Below, one piece after another: positions 1 to 14,250 of a stretch of DNA of 64,000 nucleotides. Below the pieces are notes generated by a model. That model did not search any database. It had not been told where the DNA came from and was given only the letters and a program-made list of their open reading frames with translations. Source of the stretch: Enterobacter ludwigii (lineage in GTDB: Bacteria > Pseudomonadota > Gammaproteobacteria > Enterobacterales > Enterobacteriaceae); assembly GCA_023023105.1 (NCBI GenBank), contig CP083824.1, positions 4,526,001 through 4,590,000 on the forward strand, in the 5' to 3' direction. Each line of letters opens with the position of its first letter. Position 1 is the first letter of the stretch. A program made the translations under genes and the position numbers.

Positions 1-506
1 AGCGTGCCCTGCCCGGCAATCACCATCGGGTGATCGAACGGCGGCACCCAGGTGAACCCCTGCTGCTGCGCCAGCTCAATCGCTTTGGCTTTTGCTTCGT
101 CGAAGTTAGCCCCGTGGAGCAGCACTTCACCGCCAAAACCTCGCACCGCATCGACTTTGATGTCTGCGGTAGCGACCGGCATCACGATCAGCGCTTTCAA
201 CCCTAAGCGAGCAGAGGAGAATGCGACGCCCTGAGCGTGGTTACCTGCAGAGGCGGTAATTACGCCGCGTGCTTTTTGCTCGTCGGTTAACCCGGCCATC
301 ATCGCGTAGGCCCCGCGCAGCTTAAAACTGTGTACTGGCTGACGGTCTTCGCGCTTCACCAGGATCACGTTATCAAGGCGCGAAGAGAGTTTTTCCATTT
401 TCTGCAGCGGGGTGACCTGCACCGCTTCATAGACCGGCGCGCGTAGCACCGCTCTTAAATATTCCGCCCCCTCAGGGGCGGCAGATAAGGGTTGTGATTC
501 GGCCAT
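1..506 (-). CDS. ilvA: Threonine deaminase, 5' part (partial)
   Basis: The biosynthetic L-threonine dehydratase makes 2-oxobutanoate, the first step of isoleucine synthesis, using PLP. Only about the first 168 residues are here; the rest runs off the left edge. Translating the minus strand gives a start MAESQPLSAAPEGAEY and the PLP-lysine motif HSFKLRGA with Lys62, as in E. coli IlvA. Two ATGs lie side by side. The one at 509-507 overlaps the ilvD stop codon as TAATG. The second, at 506-504, matches the known N-terminus and is better spaced from the G-rich Shine-Dalgarno, so I chose it. It is the last gene of the ilv operon and probably translationally coupled to ilvD. Confidence 0.96.
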   Translation of the reverse strand, partial: MAESQPLSAAPEGAEYLRAVLRAPVYEAVQVTPLQKMEKLSSRLDNVILVKREDRQPVHSFKLRGAYAMMAGLTDEQKARGVITASAGNHAQGVAFSSARLGLKALIVMPVATADIKVDAVRGFGGEVLLHGANFDEAKAKAIELAQQQGFTWVPPFDHPMVIAGQGT

Positions 507-508
507 CA

Positions 509-2359
509 TTAGCCCCCAAGTTTCGATTTATCGCGCACCGCGCCTTTATCTGCACTGGTGGCAAGGCTCGCGTAAGCACGCAGGGCGAAGGAGACTTCAC
601 GCTGACGATCTTTCGGCGTCCAGGCTTTGTCGCCGCGCGCTTCTTGCGCCTCACGACGAGCCGCAATTTCCTGGTCGCTGAGCTTCAGCTGGATACCGCG
701 ATTTGGAATATCGATTTCGATCAGGTCGCCATCTTCGATAATGGCGATGTTGCCGCCACTCGCTGCTTCAGGGGAAACGTGGCCGATGGACAAGCCGGAC
801 GTACCGCCAGAGAATCGACCATCAGTGATCAGTGCGCAAGCTTTACCGAGTCCCATGGATTTCAGGAAGGTGGTTGGGTAAAGCATCTCCTGCATACCCG
901 GCCCGCCTTTCGGACCTTCGTAGCGGATCACCACCACATCACCTTCCACCACTTTGCCACCGAGAATCGCCTCTACCGCCTCGTCCTGGCTTTCATACAC
1001 TTTTGCCGGGCCGGTGAATTTCAGGATGCTGTCGTCCACGCCTGCGGTTTTCACGATGCAGCCGTTTTCCGCAAAGTTACCGTACAGCACGGCCAGACCA
1101 CCGTCTTTGCTGTAGGCGTGTTCCAGCGAGCGGATGCAGCCTTCGGCGCGATCGTCATCCAGGGTGTCCCAGCGGCAGTCCTGCGAGAACGCCTGGGTGG
1201 TGCGAATACCCGCTGGACCCGCGCGGAACATCTTTTTCACCGCGTCGTCTTTGGTCAGCATCACGTCGTACTGGTCCAGCGACTCCGGCAGCGACAGGCC
1301 AAGCACGTTTTTCACGTCACGGTTCAGCAGCCCGGCGCGGTCCAGCTCGCCCAAAATACCGATTACGCCACCGGCACGGTGCACGTCTTCCATGTGGTAC
1401 TTCTGGGTACTCGGCGCGACTTTACACAGCTGAGGCACTTTGCGGGACAGCTTGTCGATGTCGCTCATGGTGAAGTCGATTTCGGCTTCCTGCGCGGCGG
1501 CCAGCAGGTGCAGCACAGTGTTGGTGGAACCGCCCATGGCGATATCCAGCGTCATAGCGTTTTCGAACGCCGCTTTGCTGGCGATATTTCGCGGCAGCGC
1601 GCTGGCGTCGTCCTGCTCGTAGTAGCGTTTCGTCAGCTCAACAATGCGTTTACCGGCGTTGAGGAACAACTGTTTACGATCGGCGTGGGTCGCCAGCAGC
1701 GAGCCGTTGCCCGGCTGCGACAGGCCGAGCGCTTCGGTCAGGCAGTTCATGGAGTTGGCGGTGAACATCCCGGAGCAGGAGCCGCAGGTCGGGCACGCGG
1801 AGCGTTCCACCTGCTCACTCTGCTCATCAGAGACTTTCGGGTCCGCGCCCTGAATCATCGCATCAACCAGGTCGAGCTTGATGATTTTGTCGGAAAGCTT
1901 GGTTTTTCCAGCTTCCATAGGGCCGCCGGAGACGAAGATCACCGGAATGTTCAGACGCAGGGAAGCCATCAGCATCCCTGGGGTGATTTTGTCACAGTTG
2001 GAGATACAGACCATCGCATCCGCGCAGTGGGCGTTAACCATGTATTCCACTGAGTCGGCGATCAGTTCGCGAGATGGCAGTGAATAGAGCATGCCCCCGT
2101 GACCCATCGCAATACCGTCATCCACCGCAATGGTGTTGAACTCTTTCGCCACACCGCCAGCGGCTTCGATTTGCTCGGCAACCAGTTTACCGAGATCGCG
2201 CAGGTGCACGTGACCAGGCACAAACTGGGTAAAGGAGTTCACCACGGCGATAATTGGCTTGCCGAAATCGGCGTCGGTCATTCCGGTGGCGCGCCACAGT
2301 GCGCGAGCACCCGCCATGTTACGGCCGTGGGTGGTGGTGGCTGAACGATACTTAGGCAT
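509..2359 (-). CDS. ilvD: Dihydroxy-acid dehydratase
   Basis: This enzyme dehydrates 2,3-dihydroxy-isovalerate and -methylvalerate to the 2-oxo acids, the third common step of valine and isoleucine synthesis. The product is 616 residues, the family's usual length, starting [15 protein letters not shown]. Iron-sulfur cluster cysteines are visible in SNCDKITPG (near residue 122) and in [19 protein letters not shown] (near 195-210). The C-terminal region carries the expected [14 protein letters not shown] motif. It lies 61 bases after ilvE, and its stop overlaps the alternative ATG of ilvA, so it is part of the ilvLXGMEDA operon. Nothing is truncated. Confidence 0.98.
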   Translation of the reverse strand: MPKYRSATTTHGRNMAGARALWRATGMTDADFGKPIIAVVNSFTQFVPGHVHLRDLGKLVAEQIEAAGGVAKEFNTIAVDDGIAMGHGGMLYSLPSRELIADSVEYMVNAHCADAMVCISNCDKITPGMLMASLRLNIPVIFVSGGPMEAGKTKLSDKIIKLDLVDAMIQGADPKVSDEQSEQVERSACPTCGSCSGMFTANSMNCLTEALGLSQPGNGSLLATHADRKQLFLNAGKRIVELTKRYYEQDDASALPRNIASKAAFENAMTLDIAMGGSTNTVLHLLAAAQEAEIDFTMSDIDKLSRKVPQLCKVAPSTQKYHMEDVHRAGGVIGILGELDRAGLLNRDVKNVLGLSLPESLDQYDVMLTKDDAVKKMFRAGPAGIRTTQAFSQDCRWDTLDDDRAEGCIRSLEHAYSKDGGLAVLYGNFAENGCIVKTAGVDDSILKFTGPAKVYESQDEAVEAILGGKVVEGDVVVIRYEGPKGGPGMQEMLYPTTFLKSMGLGKACALITDGRFSGGTSGLSIGHVSPEAASGGNIAIIEDGDLIEIDIPNRGIQLKLSDQEIAARREAQEARGDKAWTPKDRQREVSFALRAYASLATSADKGAVRDKSKLGG

Positions 2360-2420
2360 GCTTTATTTACTCCCGTCTGACTATTTAAATGGGACGGTGC
2401 GTGCCGTCCCATATTTATAC

Positions 2421-3350
2421 TTAGTGATTAACCTGATCCAACCAGCCGTATTTATCTTCTGTTTCACCGGTGAAGAGGCCAAAGAAGGCTTGCTGAATAC
2501 GTTTGGTGACCGGGCCGCAGCGGCCTTCGCCCACCTGGATACCGTCTACGCTGCGTACCGGCGTAATTTCAGCCGCAGTACCGGACATAAAGACTTCATC
2601 CGCCAGGTAGAGAGATTCGCGGGACAGTACCTGCTCGCGCATTTCGATACCCAGATCTTTCGCCAGCTTGATGATGGCGTCACGGGTGATGCCCGGCAGC
2701 GCGGACGAGGTAAATGGTGGCGTGAACAGAATGCCATCTTTTACTTCAAACAAGTTTTCGCCCGCACCTTCTGAGATGTAGCCATTCACGTCAAGGGCAA
2801 TACCTTCCTGATAGCCGTGACGGCGCGCTTCGCTACCGACCAGCAGTGAGGAGAGGTAGTTACCGCCCGCTTTAGCCGCGGTCGGGATGGTGTTCGGCGC
2901 AACGCGGTTCCAGGAAGAGACCATTGCGTCGATCCCCTGCTCCAGGGCCTCCGCTCCCAGGTAAGCACCCCATGGGAACGCGGCAATGATCACATCGGTG
3001 GTATAGCCTGCTGGTGGGTTAACGCCCATGCCCACATCACCCACAAACACCAGCGGACGAATATACGCGCTGGTCAGGTTGTTTTTACGGATCACGTCAC
3101 GGCAGGCTTCCATCAGCTCATCAACGCTCTGGGAAACCGGGAAACGATAAATTTTGGCTGAGTCATGCAGACGCTGCATATGTTCACGATGACGGAACAC
3201 CACTGGCCCTTTGTGAGAGTCATAGCAACGGATGCCTTCAAACACAGACGTACCGTAGTGCAGCGCGTGGGACATCACGTGAACCTTCGCGTCCTCCCAG
3301 CGAACCATCTCACCGTTGAACCAAATGTAATCAGCTTTTTTTGTCGTCAT
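2421..3350 (-). CDS. ilvE: Branched-chain amino acid aminotransferase
   Basis: A fold-type IV PLP transaminase that makes isoleucine, valine and leucine from their 2-oxo acids with glutamate as amino donor. The 309-residue protein starts MTTKKADYIWFNGEMV and matches the E. coli enzyme throughout. The PLP lysine is Lys160 in PTAAKAGGNY by direct count. The substrate-loop motifs HYGTSVFEGIR and EGAGENLF are present. It lies 18 bases after ilvM and 61 bases before ilvD, inside the ilv operon. Confidence 0.98.
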   Translation of the reverse strand: MTTKKADYIWFNGEMVRWEDAKVHVMSHALHYGTSVFEGIRCYDSHKGPVVFRHREHMQRLHDSAKIYRFPVSQSVDELMEACRDVIRKNNLTSAYIRPLVFVGDVGMGVNPPAGYTTDVIIAAFPWGAYLGAEALEQGIDAMVSSWNRVAPNTIPTAAKAGGNYLSSLLVGSEARRHGYQEGIALDVNGYISEGAGENLFEVKDGILFTPPFTSSALPGITRDAIIKLAKDLGIEMREQVLSRESLYLADEVFMSGTAAEITPVRSVDGIQVGEGRCGPVTKRIQQAFFGLFTGETEDKYGWLDQVNH

Positions 3351-3368
3351 TTTTTCGTCCTGTCACGC

Positions 3369-3632
3369 TTAAGCGCGGATTTGTTGTGATGTGGTTGTGC
3401 TCTGGCAGATGGCTACATGGGCAACGTCTACCAGCTTTGATAACTGACTAAACAGTAAGTCGACCGGGCGCGGACTGGCAACGGTTAATTCGATACTGAT
3501 ATTTTGCGCATCAGTGGCCGTCTCCATATTCATAGAGCAAATCTGAAAACCACGATGACGGACCACACGCAAAACGCGTTCTAAGGTTTCTGGATTGAAG
3601 CGAGCCTGCACGGCGACCTGATGTTGCATCAT
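3369..3632 (-). CDS. ilvM: Acetolactate synthase II small subunit
   Basis: The regulatory subunit of acetohydroxyacid synthase II, an 87-residue ACT-domain protein ([20 protein letters not shown]) of normal length. It pairs with IlvG; family knowledge says isozyme II resists valine inhibition. The start codon overlaps the ilvG stop by four bases (ATGA at 3629-3632), a sign of translational coupling and 1:1 synthesis. It is followed 18 bases later by ilvE. Confidence 0.97.
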   Translation of the reverse strand: MMQHQVAVQARFNPETLERVLRVVRHRGFQICSMNMETATDAQNISIELTVASPRPVDLLFSQLSKLVDVAHVAICQSTTTSQQIRA

Positions 3633-5275
3633 GATAATTTCTCCAGCATTTGTGAGTTACTGGCACCTGGCGGTACCAACGGCCAGACATTCTCAAGCTC
3701 GTCGATTGAGACATGAAGCAGGTAAGGCCCTTCGCTTGACAGCATGGTGTCGAGTGCTGCTTCAACCTGGTCTTTACGGGTAATGTGCTGGCCAGGGATG
3801 CCAAAGGCGCTGGCCAGAGTGAGGAAATCGGGGTTATCGGTCAGGGTGGTTTCGCTGTAACGCTCCTGGAAGAACAACTGTTGCCACTGACGAACCATCC
3901 CTAAACGCTGGTTATCGAGTAACACGATTTTCAGCGGCAACTGCTTACGCTTCACGGTGCCCAGCTCCTGAACATTCATCATGAAGGAGCCATCACCGGA
4001 GATACAGATAACGGTATCGTTCGGTCGGGCAACCTGCGCGCCCACTGCTGCTGGCAAACCGAAGCCCATCGTCCCTAACCCGCTGGAAGTGATGAAATTT
4101 TCCGGGCGAGTGTAGGTCATGTGCTGGGCTGACCACATCTGATGCTGGCCCACGTCGGTGGTAACGACGCTGTCTGCGGGTTTACGATCGGACAACTGTT
4201 TCAACAGCAGCGGTGCGTAGATGGCCTCACCGGGGTGGTCGTAACGCCAGGCATGCTCAGCGCGCATATCGGCGGTGTGCTGACGCCATGCGTTAATGTC
4301 CAGCGGCTGCTGTAATGCCGGTAACAGCGCATTGAGATCGCCCTGCAAGGCGACATGCGCCTGACGCAGCTTGTTCATCTCCGCCGGGTCGATATCCATA
4401 TGGATAACTTTGGCATTCGGCGCGAAGGTGTTCAGCTTGCCGGTGACGCGGTCATCGAAACGTGCCCCTACGGCGATGAGCAGATCGCACTCCTGCACCG
4501 CCAGGTTTGCGGCTTTGGTGCCGTGCATCCCCAGCATACCGAGGTAGTACGGATAGTCAGCATCTACCGCGCCCAGACCTTTCAGCGTGCAGGTCGCTGG
4601 CATCTGCGTTGTTGCGATAAATTCGCGCAGGGCTGGAACGGCCTGTGCCATGCCTACGCCACCGCCGACGTACAGCATCGGCTGTTTTGCCTGCGCCAGC
4701 ATCTGGCGCGCCTCTGCAACGTCCTCATGTGGAAACACATCGTCGCTTTCAACGGTGGAGAAGTGCGGTTCCAGATCGCCGAGAGCCACCTGGATATCTT
4801 TGGGGATATCCACAAGAACCGGGCCAGGACGGCCAGAACTGGCAACAGCAAATGCTTCAGCCATCACACGCGGCAACTCTTCCAGAGACTGGACGAGGAA
4901 ACTGTGTTTGGTGCAAGCCAGCGATAAACCAAGTACATCCACTTCCTGGAAGGCATCGGTACCGATAAACGGAGAAGCGACCTGACCAGTGATTGCCACG
5001 ACAGGAACAGAGTCGAGCAGTGCATCAGCCAGACCGGTGATCAGGTTGGTTGCACCCGGTCCTGAGGTTGCCATGCAAACCCCAGTTTTGCCGGTAGCCC
5101 GCGCATAACCAATGGCTGCCATTGCTGCGCCCTGCTCGTGTCGGCACAACAGGTGTTCCACGCCGCCGTCATACAATGCATCGTAAATCGGCATAATTGC
5201 GCCACCCGGATAACCGAATACTGTCTCGACTCCCTGCGCGCGCAACGCATGTACTACCCACTGTGCCCCATTCAT
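3629..5275 (-). CDS. ilvG: Acetolactate synthase II large subunit, intact
   Basis: The catalytic ThDP-dependent subunit of acetohydroxyacid synthase II, which condenses pyruvate with pyruvate or 2-oxobutanoate. The open frame runs unbroken for 548 residues from [15 protein letters not shown]. The catalytic glutamate region [11 protein letters not shown] is near residue 47. The ThDP-binding [14 protein letters not shown] motif is in the C-terminal third. In E. coli K-12 this gene is broken by a frameshift; here it is complete, so isozyme II should be active. It follows ilvX closely and overlaps ilvM by four bases. Confidence 0.98.
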   Translation of the reverse strand: MNGAQWVVHALRAQGVETVFGYPGGAIMPIYDALYDGGVEHLLCRHEQGAAMAAIGYARATGKTGVCMATSGPGATNLITGLADALLDSVPVVAITGQVASPFIGTDAFQEVDVLGLSLACTKHSFLVQSLEELPRVMAEAFAVASSGRPGPVLVDIPKDIQVALGDLEPHFSTVESDDVFPHEDVAEARQMLAQAKQPMLYVGGGVGMAQAVPALREFIATTQMPATCTLKGLGAVDADYPYYLGMLGMHGTKAANLAVQECDLLIAVGARFDDRVTGKLNTFAPNAKVIHMDIDPAEMNKLRQAHVALQGDLNALLPALQQPLDINAWRQHTADMRAEHAWRYDHPGEAIYAPLLLKQLSDRKPADSVVTTDVGQHQMWSAQHMTYTRPENFITSSGLGTMGFGLPAAVGAQVARPNDTVICISGDGSFMMNVQELGTVKRKQLPLKIVLLDNQRLGMVRQWQQLFFQERYSETTLTDNPDFLTLASAFGIPGQHITRKDQVEAALDTMLSSEGPYLLHVSIDELENVWPLVPPGASNSQMLEKLS

Positions 5276-5277
5276 AG

Positions 5278-5328
5278 TTAGTTCCCCGTCATAAATCGGG
5301 AGAAACAGAATTTTGTGCTAGTGTTCAT
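5278..5328 (-). CDS. ilvX: Small peptide IlvX
   Basis: A 16-residue peptide reading [16 protein letters not shown], found by translating the minus strand between the attenuator and ilvG. It differs from the E. coli IlvX peptide, as I remember it, at only two positions. It has a strong Shine-Dalgarno (GAGGAG near 5334-5339) and stops two bases before the ilvG start at 5275, an arrangement that suggests coupling to ilvG translation. No biochemical function is established. Confidence 0.85.
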   Translation of the reverse strand: MNTSTKFCFSRFMTGN

Positions 5329-5359
5329 TCTCTGCTCCTCGCTTAAGTTTTTTAGTCAT

Positions 5360-5392
5360 AAAAAAACCCCCGGACCTTTCGGTGCAGGGGTC
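5360..5392 (-). terminator. ilv operon attenuator
   Basis: On the minus strand a GC-rich hairpin (CCCCTGCACC, loop GAAA, GGTCCGGGGG) is followed by a run of seven T. It sits between ilvL and ilvX, exactly where the enteric ilv attenuator lies. By family knowledge, ribosome stalling at Ile/Val/Leu codons of ilvL prevents this terminator from forming. Confidence 0.92.
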
Positions 5393-5414
5393 TTAGTTCG
5401 TTAAGGCTTGATTT

Positions 5415-5513
5415 CTAAGCCTTTCCTCGTCCAAGTGCAGCCCCGCACGGTGGGATAATAATCACCACCACGCTAATCACGACCAGGCTAATCACTCGTA
5501 GAAGGGCTGTCAT
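5415..5513 (-). CDS. ilvL: ilv operon leader peptide
   Basis: A 32-residue leader starting MTALLRVISLVVISV and ending ALGRGKA, read directly from the minus strand. It contains five isoleucine, six valine and four leucine codons, including the run VVVIII at residues 15-20. This is the sensor of the multivalent ilv attenuation system; the peptide itself is not thought to act. The attenuator hairpin begins about 20 bases after its stop codon. Confidence 0.95.
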   Translation of the reverse strand: MTALLRVISLVVISVVVIIIPPCGAALGRGKA

Positions 5514-5555
5514 TTTCAGTTCTTTTTGCATCTTGTTCGAAGGAATACCTAAAGA

Positions 5556-5583
5556 GTTATCACAGTTTTTAAATCAAACACAA
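5556..5583 (-). promoter_or_regulatory. Probable ilvLXGMEDA promoter
   Basis: On the minus strand, a -35-like TTGTGT (5583-5578) and an extended -10 TGTGATAAC (the hexamer GATAAC at 5561-5556) are separated by 16 bases. The predicted start gives a leader of about 35 bases before ilvL. The 340-base gap up to comM (5514-5853) otherwise holds AT-rich DNA and no convincing gene; an open frame at 5574-5843 lacks any recognisable feature. Confidence 0.6.
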
Positions 5584-5853
5584 GATTTATTTATGACCAT
5601 TTTGATTAGCACACAAATCATATTCCGAAAAATCATTGTTTTATATGAGAAAAACAGAGTGTGAATATTTTTCATAATTTCAAGCGTACTCAGGTCATCA
5701 AAACGAACCGCTCTTTTTCTGCGAGAAGGCTTCCGCCAAGACGTAATGGTTGCATTTTGTCGCCAAAAGCCTGGAACAAGCGTCGTAAAACACAGAACTG
5801 ACACTAAAGGTGTGATCGAGATACTGGCATAGTCGGCCCTCAAGGAGGTGCTT

Positions 5854-7374
5854 ATGTCACTGTCAGTTGTTTATACGCGTGCGGCTATTGGAGTCAAAGC
5901 ACCGCTGATTTCCGTAGAGGTCCATCTGAGCAATGGGCTTCCCGGATTAACGCTCGTCGGCTTGCCGGAAACAACGGTGAAAGAAGCCAGAGATCGGGTA
6001 CGCAGCGCAATCATCAATAGCGGTTATACCTTCCCCGCAAAGAAGATCACTATCAACCTGGCGCCTGCGGACCTACCCAAAGAGGGAGGTCGATATGATT
6101 TACCTATCGCTATAGCGCTTCTCGCGGCCTCTGAACAGCTTAATGCGTCCAGGTTAGGGTCGTATGAGTTCATCGGTGAACTGGCGCTTACAGGTGCATT
6201 GAGGGGCGTTCCTGGTGCAATCTCAGGTGCACTGGAAGCCATTCGTGCTGGTCGACAAATCATTGTTGCCAATGAAAATGGTTCCGAGGTGAGCCTGATA
6301 GCCGAAAAAGGATGCCTGATAGCAGGGCACTTGCAGGAGGTCTGTGCATATCTTGAGGGGCGACATGAGTTAGCAGAGCCTGAAGAAACAGGGGATCTCC
6401 TACCTGAAAGCCTGGACGATCTCAGTGATATTATCGGTCAGGAGCAGGGGAAACGGGCACTGGAGATTACCGCTGCCGGAGGGCATAACCTGCTGTTGAT
6501 TGGTCCGCCGGGTACAGGGAAAACGATGCTGGCGAGCAGATTGAATGGTCTGCTTCCCCCACTCAATAACCATGAGGCACTTGAAAGCGCTGCGATATTT
6601 AGCCTGGTGAGTTCTGTGTCGTTACAAAAACAGTGGCGACGTCGCCCCTTCCGCTCTCCGCATCACAGTGCCTCACTAACAGCCATGGTAGGGGGAGGTT
6701 CTATACCGGGGCCGGGAGAGATCTCACTGGCCCACAATGGCATTCTGTTTCTTGATGAGCTGCCTGAGTTTGAAAGGCGAGTGCTGGATGCTCTGAGGGA
6801 GCCTATCGAATCGGGTGAAATTCATATCTCCCGTACACGTGCCAAAATAAGCTACCCCGCGCAGTTCCAGCTGGTTGCAGCAATGAACCCCAGCCCGTCA
6901 GGACATTATCAGGGTAATCATAATCGCTGTACGCCTGAGCAGACGCTGCGATATCTGGGGAAACTCTCTGGCCCTTTTCTGGATCGTTTCGATTTATCCC
7001 TTGAGATCCCTTTGCCTCCCCCTGGCCTGCTCAGCCAGAGTAGCGTCAGAGGGGAGAGCACGGTAGAGGTTCGCGAGCGGGTTATCGCCGCTCAGGCCCA
7101 ACAGTATATACGTCAAAATAAACTGAATGCCCGTCTGGATAATGCTGAGATTCGGCAGTTTTGCCAGCTAAAGGCTGAGGATGCAAACTGGCTGGAAGAA
7201 ACATTGACGCGATTTGGGCTCTCAATTCGTGCGTGGCAGCGTCTCTTAAAAGTCGCCCGAACTATCGCCGATGTGGAAAGGTGTAATGAAATTGAGAGAC
7301 AACATCTGCAGGAAGCGTTGAGCTATCGTGCAATCGATCGTCTGCTTTTGCACCTGCAAAAGTTACTGGCGTAA
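5854..7374 (+). CDS. comM: ComM/YifB AAA+ Mg-chelatase-like helicase
   Basis: A 506-residue protein of the ComM family. Members form ring-shaped helicases that promote branch migration during natural transformation in other bacteria; the role in enterics is not settled. Layout: N-terminal Lon-protease-like fold (residues about 1-170), then an Mg-chelatase AAA+ domain with Walker A GPPGTGKTM near residue 215, Walker B-like ILFLDELPEF, and a C-terminal Mg-chelatase domain with LSGPFLDRFD. I chose ATG 5854 (protein MSLSVVYTRAA) because GGAGG at 5844-5848 is five bases upstream. A GTG at 5848 would sit inside that Shine-Dalgarno. Confidence 0.95.
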   Translation: MSLSVVYTRAAIGVKAPLISVEVHLSNGLPGLTLVGLPETTVKEARDRVRSAIINSGYTFPAKKITINLAPADLPKEGGRYDLPIAIALLAASEQLNASRLGSYEFIGELALTGALRGVPGAISGALEAIRAGRQIIVANENGSEVSLIAEKGCLIAGHLQEVCAYLEGRHELAEPEETGDLLPESLDDLSDIIGQEQGKRALEITAAGGHNLLLIGPPGTGKTMLASRLNGLLPPLNNHEALESAAIFSLVSSVSLQKQWRRRPFRSPHHSASLTAMVGGGSIPGPGEISLAHNGILFLDELPEFERRVLDALREPIESGEIHISRTRAKISYPAQFQLVAAMNPSPSGHYQGNHNRCTPEQTLRYLGKLSGPFLDRFDLSLEIPLPPPGLLSQSSVRGESTVEVRERVIAAQAQQYIRQNKLNARLDNAEIRQFCQLKAEDANWLEETLTRFGLSIRAWQRLLKVARTIADVERCNEIERQHLQEALSYRAIDRLLLHLQKLLA

Positions 7375-7398
7375 AAAAGGGGCCGTAGCCCCTTTTTT
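7373..7398. terminator. Bidirectional terminator, comM / maoP
   Basis: Hairpin GGGGC, loop CGTA, GCCCC is flanked by six A on the left and six T on the right, so it can end transcription in both directions. It lies between the convergent comM and maoP genes. Confidence 0.88.
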
Positions 7399-7399
7399 A

Positions 7400-7738
7400 T
7401 TAGTCGTCAGACTCGGTGTAGTCTTCTGCACCTTCCATCTGCGGCTTACCGCCAGACAGCGTATGGAAGCGCTTTGGACGCTTAATGCGCGCCATGTACT
7501 TGATCCATACACGTTCCGCTTCAGACTGCGGCTCACGCTCGCCACGGCAAACAGAAACAAACTGTTTTTCGTCTTCAGTTGCAGGTTCACGCTTACCCAG
7601 ATCCAGCTCGTTAAAGGCATAACCATGGCGCTCAAGCAGTTGAGCTTCTTTGATGGTGAAATCGCCGTGACGAGAGAACCCGCGCGGATAATGTTTATTG
7701 TCGAAAAAACGATTAGTCGTCGTAAAGCTTTCCGCCAT
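7400..7738 (-). CDS. maoP: Macrodomain Ori protein MaoP (YifE)
   Basis: A 112-residue protein starting [18 protein letters not shown], collinear with E. coli YifE/MaoP (112 residues). Family knowledge: MaoP acts with the nearby site maoS to organise the Ori macrodomain. The C-terminus is acidic ([11 protein letters not shown]) and no membrane segment is visible. It is convergent with comM and divergent from hdfR. I could not place the maoS site from memory. Confidence 0.93.
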   Translation of the reverse strand: MAESFTTTNRFFDNKHYPRGFSRHGDFTIKEAQLLERHGYAFNELDLGKREPATEDEKQFVSVCRGEREPQSEAERVWIKYMARIKRPKRFHTLSGGKPQMEGAEDYTESDD

Positions 7739-7856
7739 CCTACACGCTCCTAATTCTTTGGCCGAGCTATTTATGGCGCGGAGTATTAGTTACGCTTGAC
7801 AGAGTGTAAAACAAAACATTTAAATCATAACGACAAATAATTTTGCGGAGAAAGAT

Positions 7857-8678
7857 GTGGATACGGAATTGCTAAAAACTTTCCTTGAAGTGAGCAGAAC
7901 GCGCCACTTTGGGCGAGCAGCTGAAGCCCTTTACCTTACGCAGTCAGCAGTCAGTTTTCGTATTCGACAGCTGGAAAACCAACTGGGCGTGAATCTTTTT
8001 ACCCGCCATCGCAACAACATACGTTTAACCCCTGCCGGAGAGAAACTGCTCCCGTACGCAGAAACGCTGATGAATACCTGGCAGGCTGCCCGCAAAGAGG
8101 TTGCACATACTTCCAGGCATAATGAGTTTTCAATAGGGGCCAGTGCGTCACTGTGGGAATGCATGCTAAGTCAATGGCTTACCCGGCTATATCATTCTCA
8201 TGGGCATTTGCAATTTGAAGCCAGGATTGCACAACGGCAGTCGCTGGTTAAGCAACTTCATGAACGCCAGCTTGATCTTCTGATCACAACCGAAGCCCCC
8301 AAGATGGACGAATTTAGCAGCCAGATTGTGGGTCAGTTTGGCCTGGCGCTTTATGCTTCTGAACCTTCAATGATGAAGGCAGACTTGACCTATTTGCGAC
8401 TGGAGTGGGGGCCTGATTTTCAGCAGCACGAGACGGGGTTGATTGCAGTTGATGATGTTCCGCAGTTAACAACCAGCTCTGCAGAGATCGCCTGCCAGCA
8501 ACTTTCCTTGCTGAAGGGTTGCACCTGGTTACCTGTCCGCTGGGCTGATGCTAAAGCCGGGCTTCACACTGTATTGGATTCCACAACGCTTACCAGGCCG
8601 CTGTATGCGATTTGGCTGCAAAACAGTGATAAACAATCACAGATAAAAGATCTATTAAAAATCAATGTAATAGATTGA
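7857..8678 (+). CDS. hdfR: LysR-type regulator HdfR
   Basis: A LysR-family transcription factor of 273 residues; E. coli HdfR (279 residues) represses flhDC and activates gltBD. The N-terminal winged helix-turn-helix (residues 1-60, [20 protein letters not shown]) is nearly identical to the E. coli protein. The middle effector domain is more divergent and has lost a few residues near 118. The start is GTG 7857, preceded by GCGGAGAA; no ATG gives this N-terminus. It is divergent from maoP and converges on the rRNA operon, as it does next to E. coli rrnC. Confidence 0.95.
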   Translation: MDTELLKTFLEVSRTRHFGRAAEALYLTQSAVSFRIRQLENQLGVNLFTRHRNNIRLTPAGEKLLPYAETLMNTWQAARKEVAHTSRHNEFSIGASASLWECMLSQWLTRLYHSHGHLQFEARIAQRQSLVKQLHERQLDLLITTEAPKMDEFSSQIVGQFGLALYASEPSMMKADLTYLRLEWGPDFQQHETGLIAVDDVPQLTTSSAEIACQQLSLLKGCTWLPVRWADAKAGLHTVLDSTTLTRPLYAIWLQNSDKQSQIKDLLKINVID

Positions 8679-8741
8679 TACATCAGCCAGCAGGAATGCT
8701 GGCTGAAAATTAAGAAGAGAGTTTTCTGCAGTGTTTCAGGC

Positions 8742-8771
8742 AAAAAAAATCCTTTGCCGGAGCAAAGGATT
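8742..8771 (-). terminator. rRNA operon terminator
   Basis: Minus-strand hairpin ATCCTTTGC, loop TCCG, GCAAAGGAT followed by eight T, a few bases after tRNA-Trp. It ends the rrn transcript. Confidence 0.9.
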
Positions 8772-8776
8772 ATATA

Positions 8777-8852
8777 TGGCAGGGGCGGAGAGACTCGAAC
8801 TCGCGACACCCGGTTTTGGAGACCGGTGCTCTACCAACTGAGCTACGCCCCT
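8777..8852 (-). tRNA. trpT: tRNA-Trp (CCA)
   Basis: 76 nt with encoded CCA end. The acceptor stem starts AGGGGCG, the anticodon loop reads CTCCAAA with anticodon CCA, and the T-loop is GTTCGAGTC. It is the last gene of the rrn operon, as in E. coli rrnC. Confidence 0.98.
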
Positions 8853-8865
8853 AAAGTTTTTTGCC

Positions 8866-8894
8866 ATTAAGCCTGCCAATAAGGCAGGCTTAAT
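8866..8894. repeat. Inverted repeat between tRNA-Trp and tRNA-Asp
   Basis: A perfect 12-base stem, ATTAAGCCTGCC and GGCAGGCTTAAT, around a five-base loop. There is no T-run on the minus strand, so it is more likely an RNA processing hairpin between the two tRNAs than a terminator. Confidence 0.7.
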
Positions 8895-8905
8895 GTCTTA
8901 ATAAG

Positions 8906-8982
8906 TGGCGGAACGGACGGGACTCGAACCCGCGACCCCCTGCGTGACAGGCAGGTATTCTAACCGACTGAACTACCGCTCC
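8906..8982 (-). tRNA. aspT: tRNA-Asp (GTC)
   Basis: 77 nt with encoded CCA. The acceptor stem begins GGAGCGG and the anticodon arm CCTGCCTGTCACGCAGG gives anticodon GTC. It lies between 5S rRNA and tRNA-Trp at the distal end of the rrn operon. Confidence 0.98.
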
Positions 8983-9035
8983 ACCGAAGACTGCTGTAAC
9001 CACCGGATTTATGCACCGGCTTACTACTTAATTTG

Positions 9036-9155
9036 ATGCCTGGCAGTTCCCTACTCTCACATGGGGAGACCCCACACTACCATCGGCGCTACGGCGTTTC
9101 ACTTCTGAGTTCGGCATGGGGTCAGGTGGGACCACCGCGCTAAAGCCGCCAGGCA
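9036..9155 (-). rRNA. rrf: 5S ribosomal RNA
   Basis: 120 nt reading TGCCTGGCGGC at the 5' end and GCCAGGCAT at the 3' end, the terminal helix of enteric 5S rRNA. About 70 bases of spacer separate it from 23S. Confidence 0.98.
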
Positions 9156-9225
9156 AATTCTGTTAATCTGTATCAGAGCTGAAATTTGATTGTCTGTCTC
9201 TTCGCCGAAACAGCTTCGGCGTTGT

Positions 9226-12131
<2,906 letters not shown>

Positions 12132-12311
12132 TCACAACCCGAAGATGTTTCTTTCGATTCATCATCGACTTGCGAAAATTTGAGAGACTCGAACACACAT
12201 AACATGTGTGTCGTTTCAATTTTCAGCTTGATCCAGATTTTTAAAGAGCAAAACTTCGCAGTGCACCTTTTCAGGTTCACTCTGAAGTTTTCTTGGGTTC
12301 GCAGTAAAGGA

Positions 12312-12387
12312 TGGTGGAGCTATGCGGGATCGAACCGCAGACCTCCTGCGTGCAAAGCAGGCGCTCTCCCAGCTGAGCTATAGCCCC
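12312..12387 (-). tRNA. alaT: tRNA-Ala (TGC)
   Basis: 76 nt with encoded CCA. The acceptor stem starts GGGGCTA and the anticodon loop CTTTGCACG gives TGC. It is in the 16S-23S spacer, downstream of tRNA-Ile. Confidence 0.98.
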
Positions 12388-12429
12388 ATCGTTTGCAATC
12401 TCTGTACCGCTCATCCTTTAAAAGGAGTT

Positions 12430-12506
<77 letters not shown>

Positions 12507-12575
12507 GCAGAGATTTTTACTGCTGTTTTTCATCAGACAATCTGTGTGAGCACTACAAAGGCAGGTTCTTTAAGG

Positions 12576-14115
<1,540 letters not shown>

Positions 14116-14250
14116 AAAAGTTTGATGCTCAATGAATTAAACTTCGTAATGAATTACGTGTTCACTCGTTGAGACTTGGTATTCATTTAGTGTCCGAAGA
14201 CATTAAGAATCCATGTCACTTTGAGTGCCCACACAGATTGTCTGATAAAT

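Noticed and set aside
494..2053. 519-codon plus-strand frame opposite ilvD
   Set aside because: A shadow of ilvD codon bias on the opposite strand; the real gene matches the family from end to end.
5720..5760. CRP-S-like sequence (TGCGA with TTCCGCC) upstream of comM
   Set aside because: comM is a competence-type gene and CRP-S control would be interesting, but the right half does not match TCGCA. Too weak without a matrix score.
5574..5843. 89-codon minus-strand frame in the ilv/comM gap
   Set aside because: Overlaps the likely ilv promoter and has no recognisable similarity. Composition is AT-rich like regulatory DNA.
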